A stretch of 27,381 bases of DNA from an uncultured Bacteroides sp. Lineage in GTDB: Bacteria; Bacteroidota; Bacteroidia; Bacteroidales; Bacteroidaceae. Where the stretch lies: assembly GCA_900766195.1 (NCBI GenBank), contig CAAFUN010000021.1, positions 1 through 27,381 on the forward strand, read 5' to 3'. This document shows, in pieces, positions 1-8,280 of this stretch; position 1 is the stretch's first letter, and every line of letters begins with the position of its first letter. Made by a program: the position numbers and the translations under genes. The notes under the pieces were generated by a model. It did no database searches. It saw nothing but the letters and a program-made list of their open reading frames with translations, and was not told the DNA's origin.

Positions 1-16
1 ATTGAAATCATAAGAA

Positions 17-3000
17 ATGAAAGAAGACAATATAAAGAAAGTCCTGTTGCTGGGTTCGGGAGCATTGAAGATCGGTGAAGCTGGTGAATTTGATTATTCT
101 GGTTCTCAGGCACTAAAAGCGTTGAGAGAAGAGGGTATTCATACGGTACTCATCAATCCTAATATTGCTACGGTGCAAACCTCCGAGGGGGTTGCCGATC
201 AAATCTATTTCTTGCCCGTCACTCCTTATTTCGTGGAGAAGGTCATTGAAAAAGAACGTCCTGATGGCATTATGTTGGCTTTTGGCGGACAGACTGCGCT
301 GAACTGCGGTGTTGCATTGTATAAGGAAGGCATTCTTGAAAAATATAATTTGAGAGTGCTTGGTACGCCTGTTCAGGCAATTATAGATACAGAAGACCGT
401 GAGCTTTTTGTCAGAAAATTAAATGAAATCAATGTAAAGACTATTAAGAGCGAAGCTGTTGAAAATGCTGTTGACGCCCGCCGTGCAGCAGCCGACCTGG
501 GGTATCCGGTTATTGTGCGTGCTGCTTATGCTTTAGGTGGACTAGGCTCGGGATTTTGTGATAACGAACAGGAGTTGGATGTGTTGGTTGAAAAGGCATT
601 TTCTTTCTCGCCGCAGGTGCTTGTTGAGAAGTCCTTACGTGGCTGGAAAGAAGTGGAATATGAGGTAGTACGTGACCGCTTTGATAATTGCATCACGGTC
701 TGCAACATGGAGAACTTTGATCCGCTAGGTATTCATACCGGTGAGTCTATCGTTATTGCGCCTAGCCAGACCCTTTCCAATAGTGACTACCATAAGCTTC
801 GCGAACTTGCCATTCGCATAATACGCCATATTGGAATTGTGGGTGAATGTAATGTTCAATATGCTTATGATCCTGAAAGTGAGGATTATAGAGTGATTGA
901 GGTAAATGCACGCTTGAGCCGTTCTTCGGCCTTGGCATCAAAAGCTACCGGTTATCCGCTGGCATTTGTAGCAGCAAAGCTTGGCTTAGGATACGGATTG
1001 TTCGACTTGAAGAATTCGGTAACAAAGACTACCAGTGCTTTCTTTGAACCGGCATTGGACTATGTGGTGTGCAAGATACCACGTTGGGATTTGGGTAAAT
1101 TCCATGGAGTGGATAAAGAACTAGGTTCATCCATGAAGTCTGTTGGCGAAGTAATGGCTATCGGTCGTACTTTTGAAGAAGCAATACAGAAGGGACTTCG
1201 CATGATAGGACAGGGCATGCACGGCTTTGTGGAGAATAAAGAGTTGGTGATTGCTGATATTGATAAATCACTGCAAGAGCCTACCGACAAACGTATCTTC
1301 GTTATCTCTGAGGCTTTCAATGCTGGGTACACAGTGGATCAGGTACATGAACTGACCAAGATAGATCGTTGGTTTCTTGACAAACTGATGAATATCACTA
1401 AGACCGGAAAAGAATTGGAGAAATGGGGTAACAATCACAAACAGATTGCAGATATGCCTAAAGAACTCTTGCTAAAGGCAAAAGTCCAGGGATTTTCCGA
1501 TTTCCAGATAGCTCGTGCCATCAGTTATGATGGCGAGGCAGAGGATGGTGTGTTATATGTGCGTAATCATCGTAAAAATATAGGTATCGTTCCGGTTGTG
1601 AAGCAGATTGATACGTTGGCTGCCGAATATCCGGCCCAAACCAATTATCTGTATCTAACCTATAGTGGCATTGCAAATGATGTGCATTATTTGGGCGATC
1701 ATCGCTCCATTGTGGTACTTGGTTCGGGGGCATACCGCATCGGCTCCAGTGTGGAGTTTGACTGGTGTGGCGTACAAGCCTTGAATACCATCCGTAAGGA
1801 AGGATATCGCAGTGTAATGATCAACTACAATCCCGAAACCGTATCTACCGACTACGATATGTGTGACCGTCTTTATTTTGACGAGCTTACTTTTGAGCGC
1901 GTGATGGATATTCTTGAACTGGAGAATCCGCATGGAGTCATTGTATCTACCGGCGGTCAGATACCTAATAACTTGGCACTTCGATTGGATGAACAGGAAG
2001 TACCTATTCTGGGCACCACAGCTCAAAGCATTGATAATGCCGAAGATCGTGAGAAGTTCTCCGCCATGCTGGATCGCATCGGTGTAGATCAACCCCGTTG
2101 GCGTGAGCTGACTTCAATGGATGATATTAACGGCTTTGTAGACGAGGTGGGTTTTCCGGTACTTGTTCGTCCGTCATACGTACTTTCGGGTGCTGCCATG
2201 AATGTGTGTTCCAACCAGGAAGAATTGGAGAAATTCCTTCAATTGGCTGCAAATATTTCGAAGAAACATCCTGTGGTAGTGAGCCAGTTTATTGAGCATG
2301 CCAAGGAAGTGGAAATGGATGCTGTGGCGCAAAATGGTGAAATTGTGGCTTATGCCATTTCCGAGCATATTGAGTTTGCCGGAGTGCATTCAGGAGATGC
2401 TACTATACAGTTTCCACCGCAGAAACTTTATGTGGAAACGGTACGCCGCATCAAGCGTATCAGTCGTGAAATAGCTCGTGAACTCAATATTTCCGGTCCG
2501 TTCAATATTCAATATCTGGCTCGTGAAAATGATATAAAGGTGATAGAGTGTAACTTACGTGCTAGCCGCTCATTCCCCTTTGTTAGCAAAGTATTGAAGA
2601 TCAACTTCATTGAACTGGCTACAAAAGTAATGCTTGGATTGCCTGTAGAGCGTCCTCGCAAAAACTTGTTCGAGCTGGATTACGTAGGTATCAAAGCCAG
2701 TCAGTTCTCATTCAACCGTTTGCAGAAAGCCGATCCGGTGCTTGGCGTGGATATGGCATCTACCGGTGAAGTAGGCTGTATCGCTTCCGACACATCTGCT
2801 GCCATACTAAAAGCAATGTTATCTGTAGGCTATCGTATTCCTAAGAAAAACATTCTTCTCTCTACTGGTACTGCGAAGCAGAAAGTGGATATGTTGAGTG
2901 CTGCCCGCATGTTACAGGAGAAAGGTTACAAACTTTTTGCAACAGGAGGAACATCTAAGTTCTTGACAGATAATGGCGTAGAGAATACCCGTGTATACTG

Positions 3001-3247
3001 GCCCAGTGAAACAGAACATCCGCAAGCTTTAGAGATGCTTCACAGCAAAGAGATTGATATGGTGGTGAATATTCCCAAAAACCTTACTGCAGGAGAGTTG
3101 AGCAACGGTTATAAGATTCGTCGCGCTGCTATCGACCTCAATGTACCGCTGATTACCAACGGTCGTTTGGCAAGTGCTTTCATCAATGCTTTCTGTACCA
3201 TGACGCTTGATGATCTTGAAATTAAGAGCTGGGAAGAATACAAATAA
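17..3247 (+). CDS. carB: Carbamoyl-phosphate synthase large subunit
   Basis: This 1076-residue protein makes carbamoyl phosphate from bicarbonate, ammonia (delivered from glutamine by the small subunit CarA) and two ATP, feeding pyrimidine and arginine synthesis in the cytoplasm. The length is normal for the family and both halves of the duplicated enzyme are visible. The first ATP-grasp half has the glycine-rich loop ALGGLGSG at residues 172-179. The second half restarts near residue 560 and has RPSYVLSGAAM at about 718-728. The C-terminal MGS-type allosteric domain (about 940-1076) has the ATGGTSKF motif near 974. The first half reads much more like animal CAD than like E. coli CarB, for example in the segments GWKEVEYEVVRD and VNARLSRSSALASKATGYP. 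The ATG at 17 has no clear ribosome site. A carA gene may lie just upstream but is outside the window. A strong terminator follows the stop codon. Confidence 0.97.
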   Translation: MKEDNIKKVLLLGSGALKIGEAGEFDYSGSQALKALREEGIHTVLINPNIATVQTSEGVADQIYFLPVTPYFVEKVIEKERPDGIMLAFGGQTALNCGVALYKEGILEKYNLRVLGTPVQAIIDTEDRELFVRKLNEINVKTIKSEAVENAVDARRAAADLGYPVIVRAAYALGGLGSGFCDNEQELDVLVEKAFSFSPQVLVEKSLRGWKEVEYEVVRDRFDNCITVCNMENFDPLGIHTGESIVIAPSQTLSNSDYHKLRELAIRIIRHIGIVGECNVQYAYDPESEDYRVIEVNARLSRSSALASKATGYPLAFVAAKLGLGYGLFDLKNSVTKTTSAFFEPALDYVVCKIPRWDLGKFHGVDKELGSSMKSVGEVMAIGRTFEEAIQKGLRMIGQGMHGFVENKELVIADIDKSLQEPTDKRIFVISEAFNAGYTVDQVHELTKIDRWFLDKLMNITKTGKELEKWGNNHKQIADMPKELLLKAKVQGFSDFQIARAISYDGEAEDGVLYVRNHRKNIGIVPVVKQIDTLAAEYPAQTNYLYLTYSGIANDVHYLGDHRSIVVLGSGAYRIGSSVEFDWCGVQALNTIRKEGYRSVMINYNPETVSTDYDMCDRLYFDELTFERVMDILELENPHGVIVSTGGQIPNNLALRLDEQEVPILGTTAQSIDNAEDREKFSAMLDRIGVDQPRWRELTSMDDINGFVDEVGFPVLVRPSYVLSGAAMNVCSNQEELEKFLQLAANISKKHPVVVSQFIEHAKEVEMDAVAQNGEIVAYAISEHIEFAGVHSGDATIQFPPQKLYVETVRRIKRISREIARELNISGPFNIQYLARENDIKVIECNLRASRSFPFVSKVLKINFIELATKVMLGLPVERPRKNLFELDYVGIKASQFSFNRLQKADPVLGVDMASTGEVGCIASDTSAAILKAMLSVGYRIPKKNILLSTGTAKQKVDMLSAARMLQEKGYKLFATGGTSKFLTDNGVENTRVYWPSETEHPQALEMLHSKEIDMVVNIPKNLTAGELSNGYKIRRAAIDLNVPLITNGRLASAFINAFCTMTLDDLEIKSWEEYK

Positions 3248-3295
3248 GTAAAACGAATGGGCTGTTGTGTACAAACAGCTTATTAACCTACCTTT

Positions 3296-3340
3296 AACTG
3301 CCGGTCTGTTTAATGACAACAAACCGGCAGTTTTCTTTTT
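3296..3340 (+). terminator. Rho-independent terminator after carB
   Basis: A 15-nt arm at 3296-3310 pairs with 3318-3332 with one mismatch; its core is CTGCCGGT/ACCGGCAG and the loop is 7 nt. It is followed by TTTTCTTTTT. It lies 49 bp past the carB stop and should end the carB transcript. Confidence 0.9.
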
Positions 3341-3547
3341 GTTACCGATATAAGAGACACAATAATCTTATGCTTGAATAATGTACCTCCGTATATCCGT
3401 AACTGTATATTAATTTCTGATTTCGTAACTCAACTATTTTGACATCTTCAATTCTGATACTGTTTGCACAGTCCATATTTAACTGTAATTTGCAGGGAAT
3501 ATGTAAAAAAGATAGGGAGTGACACTGGCGTATTCTTTCTTTTTTAT
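3341..3547. other. Intergenic spacer between carB and the Nif3-family gene
   Basis: The full carB to Nif3 gap is 332 bp. Apart from the carB terminator at its left end and the -7 box at its right end, this part is AT-rich. I see no gene, structured RNA or convincing repeat, only a short ACTGT/ACAGT inverted repeat near 3460-3475. Confidence 0.6.
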
Positions 3548-3555
3548 TATCTTTG
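3548..3555 (+). promoter_or_regulatory. Bacteroides-type -7 box for the Nif3 gene
   Basis: TATCTTTG matches the Bacteroides -7 consensus TAnnTTTG. No good TTTG -33 box is present; CTGG at 3525-3528 has the right spacing. The box lies 24 bp before the ATG at 3580, so the leader would be very short. The box also creates an apparent TTG start at 3553 that should not be used. Confidence 0.7.
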
Positions 3556-3579
3556 CACTCTAAATTTTCTGTTTATATC

Positions 3580-4674
3580 ATGAAAATTAAGGAAATAGTA
3601 AGCGCCCTTGAACGATTCGCGCCTCTGCCATTGCAAGATGGATTTGATAATGCCGGCTTGCAAATAGGATTGACAGATGCGGAAGCAACAGGGGCTTTGT
3701 TGTGTCTAGACGTTACTGAAGCTGTGCTGGATGAAGCCATTGCTTTGGGATGTAATATGGTGATATCACACCATCCGCTCATCTTTAAAGGGTATAAATC
3801 AATTACCGGGAAAGATTATGTGGAGCATTGCATCTTGAAAGCTATCAAGAATGATATTGTGATTTATTCCGCACATACCAATCTGGATAATGCACCGCAA
3901 GGGGTGAATTACAAGATTGCCGAAAAAATAGGACTGACCAATATCAAAATACTTGATCCAAAGCCGGACATGCTCTTGAAATTAGTCACTTTTGTACCTA
4001 TTGATCAGGCTGAAGAAGTACGTTTGGCGCTTTTTAATGCAGGTTGTGGAAATATTGGCAACTATGATTCATGTAGCTACAATATTAGTGGTGAAGGAAC
4101 ATTCCGCGCGCAAGAAGGTTCGAATCCGTTTTGTGGAGAAGTAGGAGAGTTGCATACGGAAATAGAAGTCCGCATTGAGACAATTCTTCCTGCATATAAA
4201 AAAGCAGAAGTTGTTAGGGCATTGCTCGCAACTCACCCTTACGAAGAGCCTGCTTTTGATATTTATCCTCTGCAAAATCATTGGGCACAAGTAGGATCAG
4301 GGGTAATTGGCGAATTGGAAGAAGCTGAGACTGAGACGGGTTTCTTGAAACGGATTAAGAAAACGTTTGAAGTAGGATGTCTGAAACATAATAAATTGAT
4401 AGGTCGAGAAATAAAGACAGTAGCTCTCTGTGGAGGTGCAGGTGCTTTTCTTATACCATTGGCTGTGAGAAAAAATGCAGACGTTTTTATTACAGGAGAA
4501 ATAAAATATCATGACTACTTTGGGCATGATCAGGAAATACTTCTGGCAGAAATAGGACATTACGAAAGTGAACAGTATACAAAAGAAATTTTTCATACAA
4601 TAATTCGGGATTTATATCCAAACTTTGCTCTTTATATAAGCAAGGTAAATACTAATCCCATAAAATACATCTAG
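3580..4674 (+). CDS. Nif3-family dinuclear metal-binding protein (YqfO/YbgI type)
   Basis: This 364-residue protein belongs to the Nif3/DUF34 family, often labelled 'GTP cyclohydrolase I type 2 homolog', whose true reaction is not firmly established. The expected metal ligands are visible: the tandem His of ISHHPLIFKG (H64, H65), HTNLD with H99 and D103, and a C-terminal cluster GEIKYHDYFGHD followed by GHYESEQY. The middle (about 125-240) is the PII/CutA-like insert seen in the long YqfO type, which contains the typical THPYEEPAFDIYPL segment. I chose the ATG at 3580 rather than an in-frame TTG at 3553, because that TTG is part of a promoter -7 box and family proteins begin near MKIKEIVSALE. 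The zinc-ribbon gene starts 5 bp after the stop, so the two are almost certainly co-transcribed and may work together. Confidence 0.92.
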   Translation: MKIKEIVSALERFAPLPLQDGFDNAGLQIGLTDAEATGALLCLDVTEAVLDEAIALGCNMVISHHPLIFKGYKSITGKDYVEHCILKAIKNDIVIYSAHTNLDNAPQGVNYKIAEKIGLTNIKILDPKPDMLLKLVTFVPIDQAEEVRLALFNAGCGNIGNYDSCSYNISGEGTFRAQEGSNPFCGEVGELHTEIEVRIETILPAYKKAEVVRALLATHPYEEPAFDIYPLQNHWAQVGSGVIGELEEAETETGFLKRIKKTFEVGCLKHNKLIGREIKTVALCGGAGAFLIPLAVRKNADVFITGEIKYHDYFGHDQEILLAEIGHYESEQYTKEIFHTIIRDLYPNFALYISKVNTNPIKYI

Positions 4675-4679
4675 TAAAT

Positions 4680-5498
4680 ATGGCTAAAGAAGCAAAAAAG
4701 GATCCTCAGGATTTGACAGTAGAAGAGAAGCTCAAGGCATTATACCAGCTGCAAACGATGCTGTCTAAGATAGACGAAATCAAAACGCTGCGTGGAGAAC
4801 TTCCCTTAGAGGTGCAAGATTTGGAAGATGAGATTGCAGGTTTGACTACTCGTATTGACAGAATAAAGGCTGAAGTATCAGAATTGAAATCTGCCATTGC
4901 CGGCAAGAAAGTAGAGATTGAAGCAGCTAAAGCTTCCGTAGCAAAATATAAGGATCAACAAGACAATGTACGCAATAACCGCGAATACGACTTTTTAAGC
5001 AAAGAAATTGAATTTCAGACACTTGAAATGGAGTTGTGCGAAAAGAGAATTAAAGAGTTTCAGGTACAGGAAGAGGAGAGATCTGCCGAACTGGAAAAGA
5101 GCACTGCTACACTTGACGAGAGACAGAAAGATCTTGAAGTGAAGAAAAGTGAGTTGGATGAGATTATCTCCGAGACAAAACAGGAAGAAGAAAAGCTGAG
5201 AGATAAAGCTAAAGAACTGGAAACTAAGATAGAACCACGTTTGCTTCAATCTTTTAAACGTATTCGTAAGAACTCTCGCAATGGATTGGGTATTGTATAT
5301 GTACAACGTGATGCTTGCGGTGGTTGTTTTAACAAAATCCCACCTCAGAGGCAGTTGGATATCCGCTCACGTAAAAAAATTATTGTTTGCGAATATTGCG
5401 GTCGTATTATGATTGACCCTGAATTGGCAGGTGTTATCATTGATGCTCCCAAAGAAGAGGTAAAGGAAAAAGTAACAAGAAGAAAAAAGAGTAGTTAA
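4680..5498 (+). CDS. Coiled-coil protein with C4 zinc ribbon (DUF164/CdsZ-like family)
   Basis: This 272-residue protein has a charged, heptad-like coiled coil over about residues 15-190, interrupted by the conserved-looking segment VRNNREYDFL at 97-106. A C-terminal zinc ribbon follows, with ligands C213-x2-C216 and C237-x2-C240 in DACGGC and CEYCGR. This layout is that of the C4-type zinc-ribbon family formerly DUF164, proposed to bind nucleic acid or act in gene regulation; its exact role here is unknown. The lysine-rich tail (KEKVTRRKKSS) may contact nucleic acid, which is inference. It sits 5 bp behind the Nif3 gene in one operon. Its terminator lies past the stop, inside the end of the convergent gene. 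Confidence 0.88.
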   Translation: MAKEAKKDPQDLTVEEKLKALYQLQTMLSKIDEIKTLRGELPLEVQDLEDEIAGLTTRIDRIKAEVSELKSAIAGKKVEIEAAKASVAKYKDQQDNVRNNREYDFLSKEIEFQTLEMELCEKRIKEFQVQEEERSAELEKSTATLDERQKDLEVKKSELDEIISETKQEEEKLRDKAKELETKIEPRLLQSFKRIRKNSRNGLGIVYVQRDACGGCFNKIPPQRQLDIRSRKKIIVCEYCGRIMIDPELAGVIIDAPKEEVKEKVTRRKKSS

Positions 5499-5511
5499 TA
5501 TAATAGTACTA

Positions 5512-5961
5512 TTATAACTCATTATAAGCCGGTATATCTTTTAAAAAAGTGTACCGGCTATTTTTATAATCTATCCTGCAGCAATAATGTTGCATACCGT
5601 TAGAAACAATCAGATAATCAACTTTTAATACCATATTATAACGAGTAATCTGATCAAAAACAGCTTGTGTTATTTCTATATCAGGAGCCTTGTACTCAAT
5701 AATCATACGAGCCGTAAAATCACGTCGGTAAAGTACAGTGTCACATCTTTTCTTTGTACCGTTGAGATTAATTTGTACCTCGTTGGCCAGCAACGTTTTA
5801 GGATAGCCCTTATGATCCAATAGAAAACGTACGAAATGTTGGCGTACCCATTCCTCCGGTGTCAGGGCAACGTAACGTCTACGTATCTCATCAAGCACTA
5901 CATGCTTTCCGTCGCGTTGTTCTATTTTTATAGGAAATGAGGGTAAGTTTAATGATAACAT
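5512..5961 (-). CDS. Stand-alone HsdR N-terminal nuclease-domain protein
   Basis: This 149-residue protein matches the type I restriction enzyme R-subunit N-terminal domain (HSDR_N_2 type), a PD-(D/E)xK nuclease fold, without the helicase part of real HsdR. The likely catalytic residues are present: E61, D74 in KRCDTVLY, and E89-x-K91 in MIIEYKAPD. A QxxxY motif follows at Q104-Y108 in DQITRYN. No methylase (HsdM) or specificity (HsdS) gene is nearby, so this is not a restriction system as it stands. It is divergent from the AMP nucleosidase gene and two genes from holA; I recall similar proteins near holA in other Bacteroidota. A DNA repair or processing role is possible but unproven. Its last codons contain the terminator of the convergent operon. 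Confidence 0.82.
   Translation of the reverse strand: MLSLNLPSFPIKIEQRDGKHVVLDEIRRRYVALTPEEWVRQHFVRFLLDHKGYPKTLLANEVQINLNGTKKRCDTVLYRRDFTARMIIEYKAPDIEITQAVFDQITRYNMVLKVDYLIVSNGMQHYCCRIDYKNSRYTFLKDIPAYNEL
5527..5565 (+). terminator. Terminator of the Nif3-zinc ribbon operon, inside the convergent gene
   Basis: AGCCGGTA (5527-5534) pairs with TACCGGCT (5552-5559). An inner CTTT/AAAG can extend the stem, and ATTTTTAT follows on the plus strand. There is no T-run on the minus side, so it serves the plus operon. It lies wholly within the last codons of the minus-strand gene 5512-5961. Confidence 0.8.
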
Positions 5962-6015
5962 AGTGTTTCTATCTAACGAAATAAAAAAATATTTTTAGAG
6001 CATTTGGCATGCAAG

Positions 6016-6047
6016 TTTGTTAATTCAAAATTTATCATGTAAATTTG
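6016..6047 (+). promoter_or_regulatory. Promoter of the AMP nucleosidase-holA unit
   Basis: TTTG at 6016-6019 (-33) and TAAATTTG at 6040-6047 (-7) are separated by 20 bp, an excellent match to the Bacteroides promoter consensus. The ATG at 6104 lies 56 bp beyond the -7 box. Confidence 0.82.
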
Positions 6048-6103
6048 TATGTTAAATAATCTCCCGCAGTCAAAAACTAAGGGAACAAATTTAATAAAAC
6101 TTT

Positions 6104-6880
6104 ATGAAAACTAAAGAAGAAATTGTAGCTAACTGGTTGCCTCGTTACACTAAACGTAAACTGGAAGATTTCGGAGAATACATCCTCTTAACCAACTTCA
6201 ATAAGTACGTAGAGATTTTTGCAGAAAAATTTAATGTCCCGGTCCTTGGTAGAGATGCTAATATGATCTCGGCTTCTGCAGAAGGAATCACTATTATTAA
6301 TTTTGGTATGGGGAGTCCTAATGCTGCTATCATCATGGATTTGCTTAGTGCAATTCAGCCTAAGGCATGTCTGTTTTTAGGTAAGTGTGGAGGAATTGAT
6401 AGGAAAAACAGATTGGGAGATTTGATATTGCCAATTGCAGCAATTCGTGGGGAAGGAACTTCTAACGATTATTTTCCTCCCGAAGTGCCTTCTCTTCCTG
6501 CTTTTATGTTACAGCGTGCAGTTTCTTCTGCCATTCGTGACCATGCCCGTGATTACTGGACAGGAACGGTATACACTACCAACCGCCGCATCTGGGAACA
6601 TGATGATCAATTTAAAGAATACCTCAAAGTGACCCGTGCTATGGCTGTGGATATGGAAACAGCTACTATATTTAGCTGTGGTTTTGCCAATCACATTCCT
6701 ACCGGTGCTTTGTTGTTGGTATCCGACCAACCTATGATTCCTGACGGTGTGAAGACCGATAGAAGTGATAGCATGGTTACTCAAAACTATGTAAATGAGC
6801 ATGTTGAAATAGGAATTGAGTCTTTGAAAATGATTATTGATGAAAAGAAGACGGTGAAACATCTGAAATATGATTGGTAA
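6104..6880 (+). CDS. amn: AMP nucleosidase (short, Bacteroidota type)
   Basis: This 258-residue protein has the nucleoside phosphorylase fold and resembles the proteins annotated as AMP nucleosidase in Bacteroidota, which split AMP into adenine and ribose 5-phosphate. Visible family motifs are FGMGSPNA (67-74), FLGKCGGI (91-98), the purine/ribose-binding stretch AVDMETA (181-187) and the active-site Asp in VSDQP (206-210). It is much shorter than E. coli Amn because it lacks the extra N-terminal regulatory region. A related purine nucleoside hydrolase or phosphorylase activity cannot be excluded from sequence alone. It has a good promoter upstream. holA follows after 71 bp with no terminator between, so the two are probably co-transcribed. 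Confidence 0.88.
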   Translation: MKTKEEIVANWLPRYTKRKLEDFGEYILLTNFNKYVEIFAEKFNVPVLGRDANMISASAEGITIINFGMGSPNAAIIMDLLSAIQPKACLFLGKCGGIDRKNRLGDLILPIAAIRGEGTSNDYFPPEVPSLPAFMLQRAVSSAIRDHARDYWTGTVYTTNRRIWEHDDQFKEYLKVTRAMAVDMETATIFSCGFANHIPTGALLLVSDQPMIPDGVKTDRSDSMVTQNYVNEHVEIGIESLKMIIDEKKTVKHLKYDW

Positions 6881-6951
6881 TAAGTAGAAAATAAGCTTAA
6901 GAGCATTGCCTTCTTCTTTATCCTTTTTGCAACTAACACACTACGACATCT

Positions 6952-7971
6952 ATGGCCAAGCAAACAATTACCTATGACGATATACTGAAAGATTTGAAGA
7001 CGAAGCATTATCGTCCGGTATATTATCTCATGGGTGAAGAGTCTTATTACATTGATCAGATATGCGATTATATCACTGATAATGTATTGAGTGATAGCGA
7101 AAAGGAGTTCAATTTGACGGTTGTGTACGGAGCCGATGTGGATATATCTACAATAATTAATGCGGCGAAACGCTACCCCATGATGTCTGAATATCAGGTT
7201 GTTGTAGTAAAAGAAGCTCAAAATGTGCGTAATATGGAAGAGCTTTCCTTTTACTTGCAAAAGCCTTTGATGTCTACCATACTCGTTTTGTGTCATAAGC
7301 ACGGTGTGCTTGATCGGAGAAAGAAACTGGCTGCAGAAATAGATAAAAATGGCGTATTGTTTGAATCTGCAAAAGTCAGAGAGGCTCATTTACCTGGTTT
7401 TATCAATTCGTACATGAAGCGGAAAGGGGTTGATATGGAACCTAAATCCGTTACGATGGTTGCCGATTTTGTGGGCACTGATCTGACTCGTTTAACGGGA
7501 GAACTGGATAAATTAATTATTACACTTCCTCAGGGGCAAACCCGAATCACTCCCGAACAAATAGAAAAGAATATAGGAATAAGTAAAGATTATAATAATT
7601 TTGAATTGCGCGGTGCGTTGGTCGAAAAGGATATTTTTAAAGCTAATAAGATCATAAAATATTTTGAAGAAAATCCTAAAACTAATCCAATTCAGATGAC
7701 TTTATCCTTACTCTTTAATTTCTTCTCTAATCTTATGTTGGCATATTATTCACCCGAAAAATCGGAGCAAGGTATAGCAGCAATGCTTGGATTGAAAACA
7801 CCATGGCAATCAAAAGAATATTTAATTGCCATGCGCAAATATTCCGGAGTGAAAACCATGGAGATTATAAGTGATATAAGATATGCCGATGCCAAGAGTA
7901 AAGGCATTGAAAATGCTTCGATGAATGACGGCGATATTCTACGCGAATTAATCTATAAAATTTTACATTAA
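6952..7971 (+). CDS. holA: DNA polymerase III subunit delta
   Basis: This 339-residue protein is the delta subunit of the clamp loader, which opens the sliding clamp so that it can be placed on DNA. It has the family opening PVYYLMGEESYYIDQICDYI and no Walker A motif, as expected for delta. The AAA+-like region covers roughly residues 15-200. It contains the conserved segment FVGTDLTRLTGELDKL, and the C-terminal collar domain begins near NFELRGALVEKDIFKA. Length is normal. It lies 71 bp behind the AMP nucleosidase gene and probably shares its promoter; I find no convincing TAnnTTTG box in the gap. No strong terminator follows; a gene-poor AT-rich region does. Confidence 0.93.
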   Translation: MAKQTITYDDILKDLKTKHYRPVYYLMGEESYYIDQICDYITDNVLSDSEKEFNLTVVYGADVDISTIINAAKRYPMMSEYQVVVVKEAQNVRNMEELSFYLQKPLMSTILVLCHKHGVLDRRKKLAAEIDKNGVLFESAKVREAHLPGFINSYMKRKGVDMEPKSVTMVADFVGTDLTRLTGELDKLIITLPQGQTRITPEQIEKNIGISKDYNNFELRGALVEKDIFKANKIIKYFEENPKTNPIQMTLSLLFNFFSNLMLAYYSPEKSEQGIAAMLGLKTPWQSKEYLIAMRKYSGVKTMEIISDIRYADAKSKGIENASMNDGDILRELIYKILH

Positions 7972-8245
7972 TTTCTAGTAGTTTTTTATAAAAGAAGCTT
8001 GCTACAAATTTTCCTTTTCTGTCTACTTAGTGCCACGGTCATTTTCTTCTTGACGTTACCGGGTTTTTCTGCTGAGCATAAGCCCCCTTTTTTCTCATTT
8101 TCTTGCTATTTTATTAAAGAATAAAGGCTATACGTCTTAAACAAGCATAAATATATACAGGATATCGTTTATAATCGTTATAATTGTCTGTTTTTTTTGC
8201 AATAAGAATGCGCGCTTTTCATCAAGTAATATTGTCTGCACTTTA

Positions 8246-8274
8246 TCCCGTCCAGAATGCTTCTGAGCGGGGGG
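8246..8274. other. GC-rich hairpin beside the tandem repeat
   Basis: CAGAA (8253-8257) pairs with TTCTG (8261-8265) around the loop TGC, and CCCG (8247-8250) pairs with CGGG (8268-8271) outside a short internal mismatch. This is a stable hairpin in otherwise AT-rich DNA. No T-run follows on either strand, so it does not look like a terminator. Confidence 0.55.
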
Positions 8275-8280
8275 ATAATC

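Noticed and set aside
1655..2092. 145-residue frame antisense to carB
   Set aside because: It is a shadow of the conserved carB reading frame, with no promoter or domain signal.
3553..3579. Earlier TTG start for the Nif3-family gene
   Set aside because: The TTG is part of the TATCTTTG promoter box, so it would not be in the mRNA.
5512..5961. Part of a type I restriction-modification system
   Set aside because: No hsdM, hsdS or helicase region is nearby, and the gene ends naturally after the nuclease domain.
6787..7389. 200-residue frame on the minus strand across the amn-holA junction
   Set aside because: It is antisense to two well-supported genes and its translation resembles no known domain.
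7972..8100. Terminator directly after holA
   Set aside because: Only weak pairing (GTAG with CTAC across an A/T-rich interior) is visible, not enough to call.
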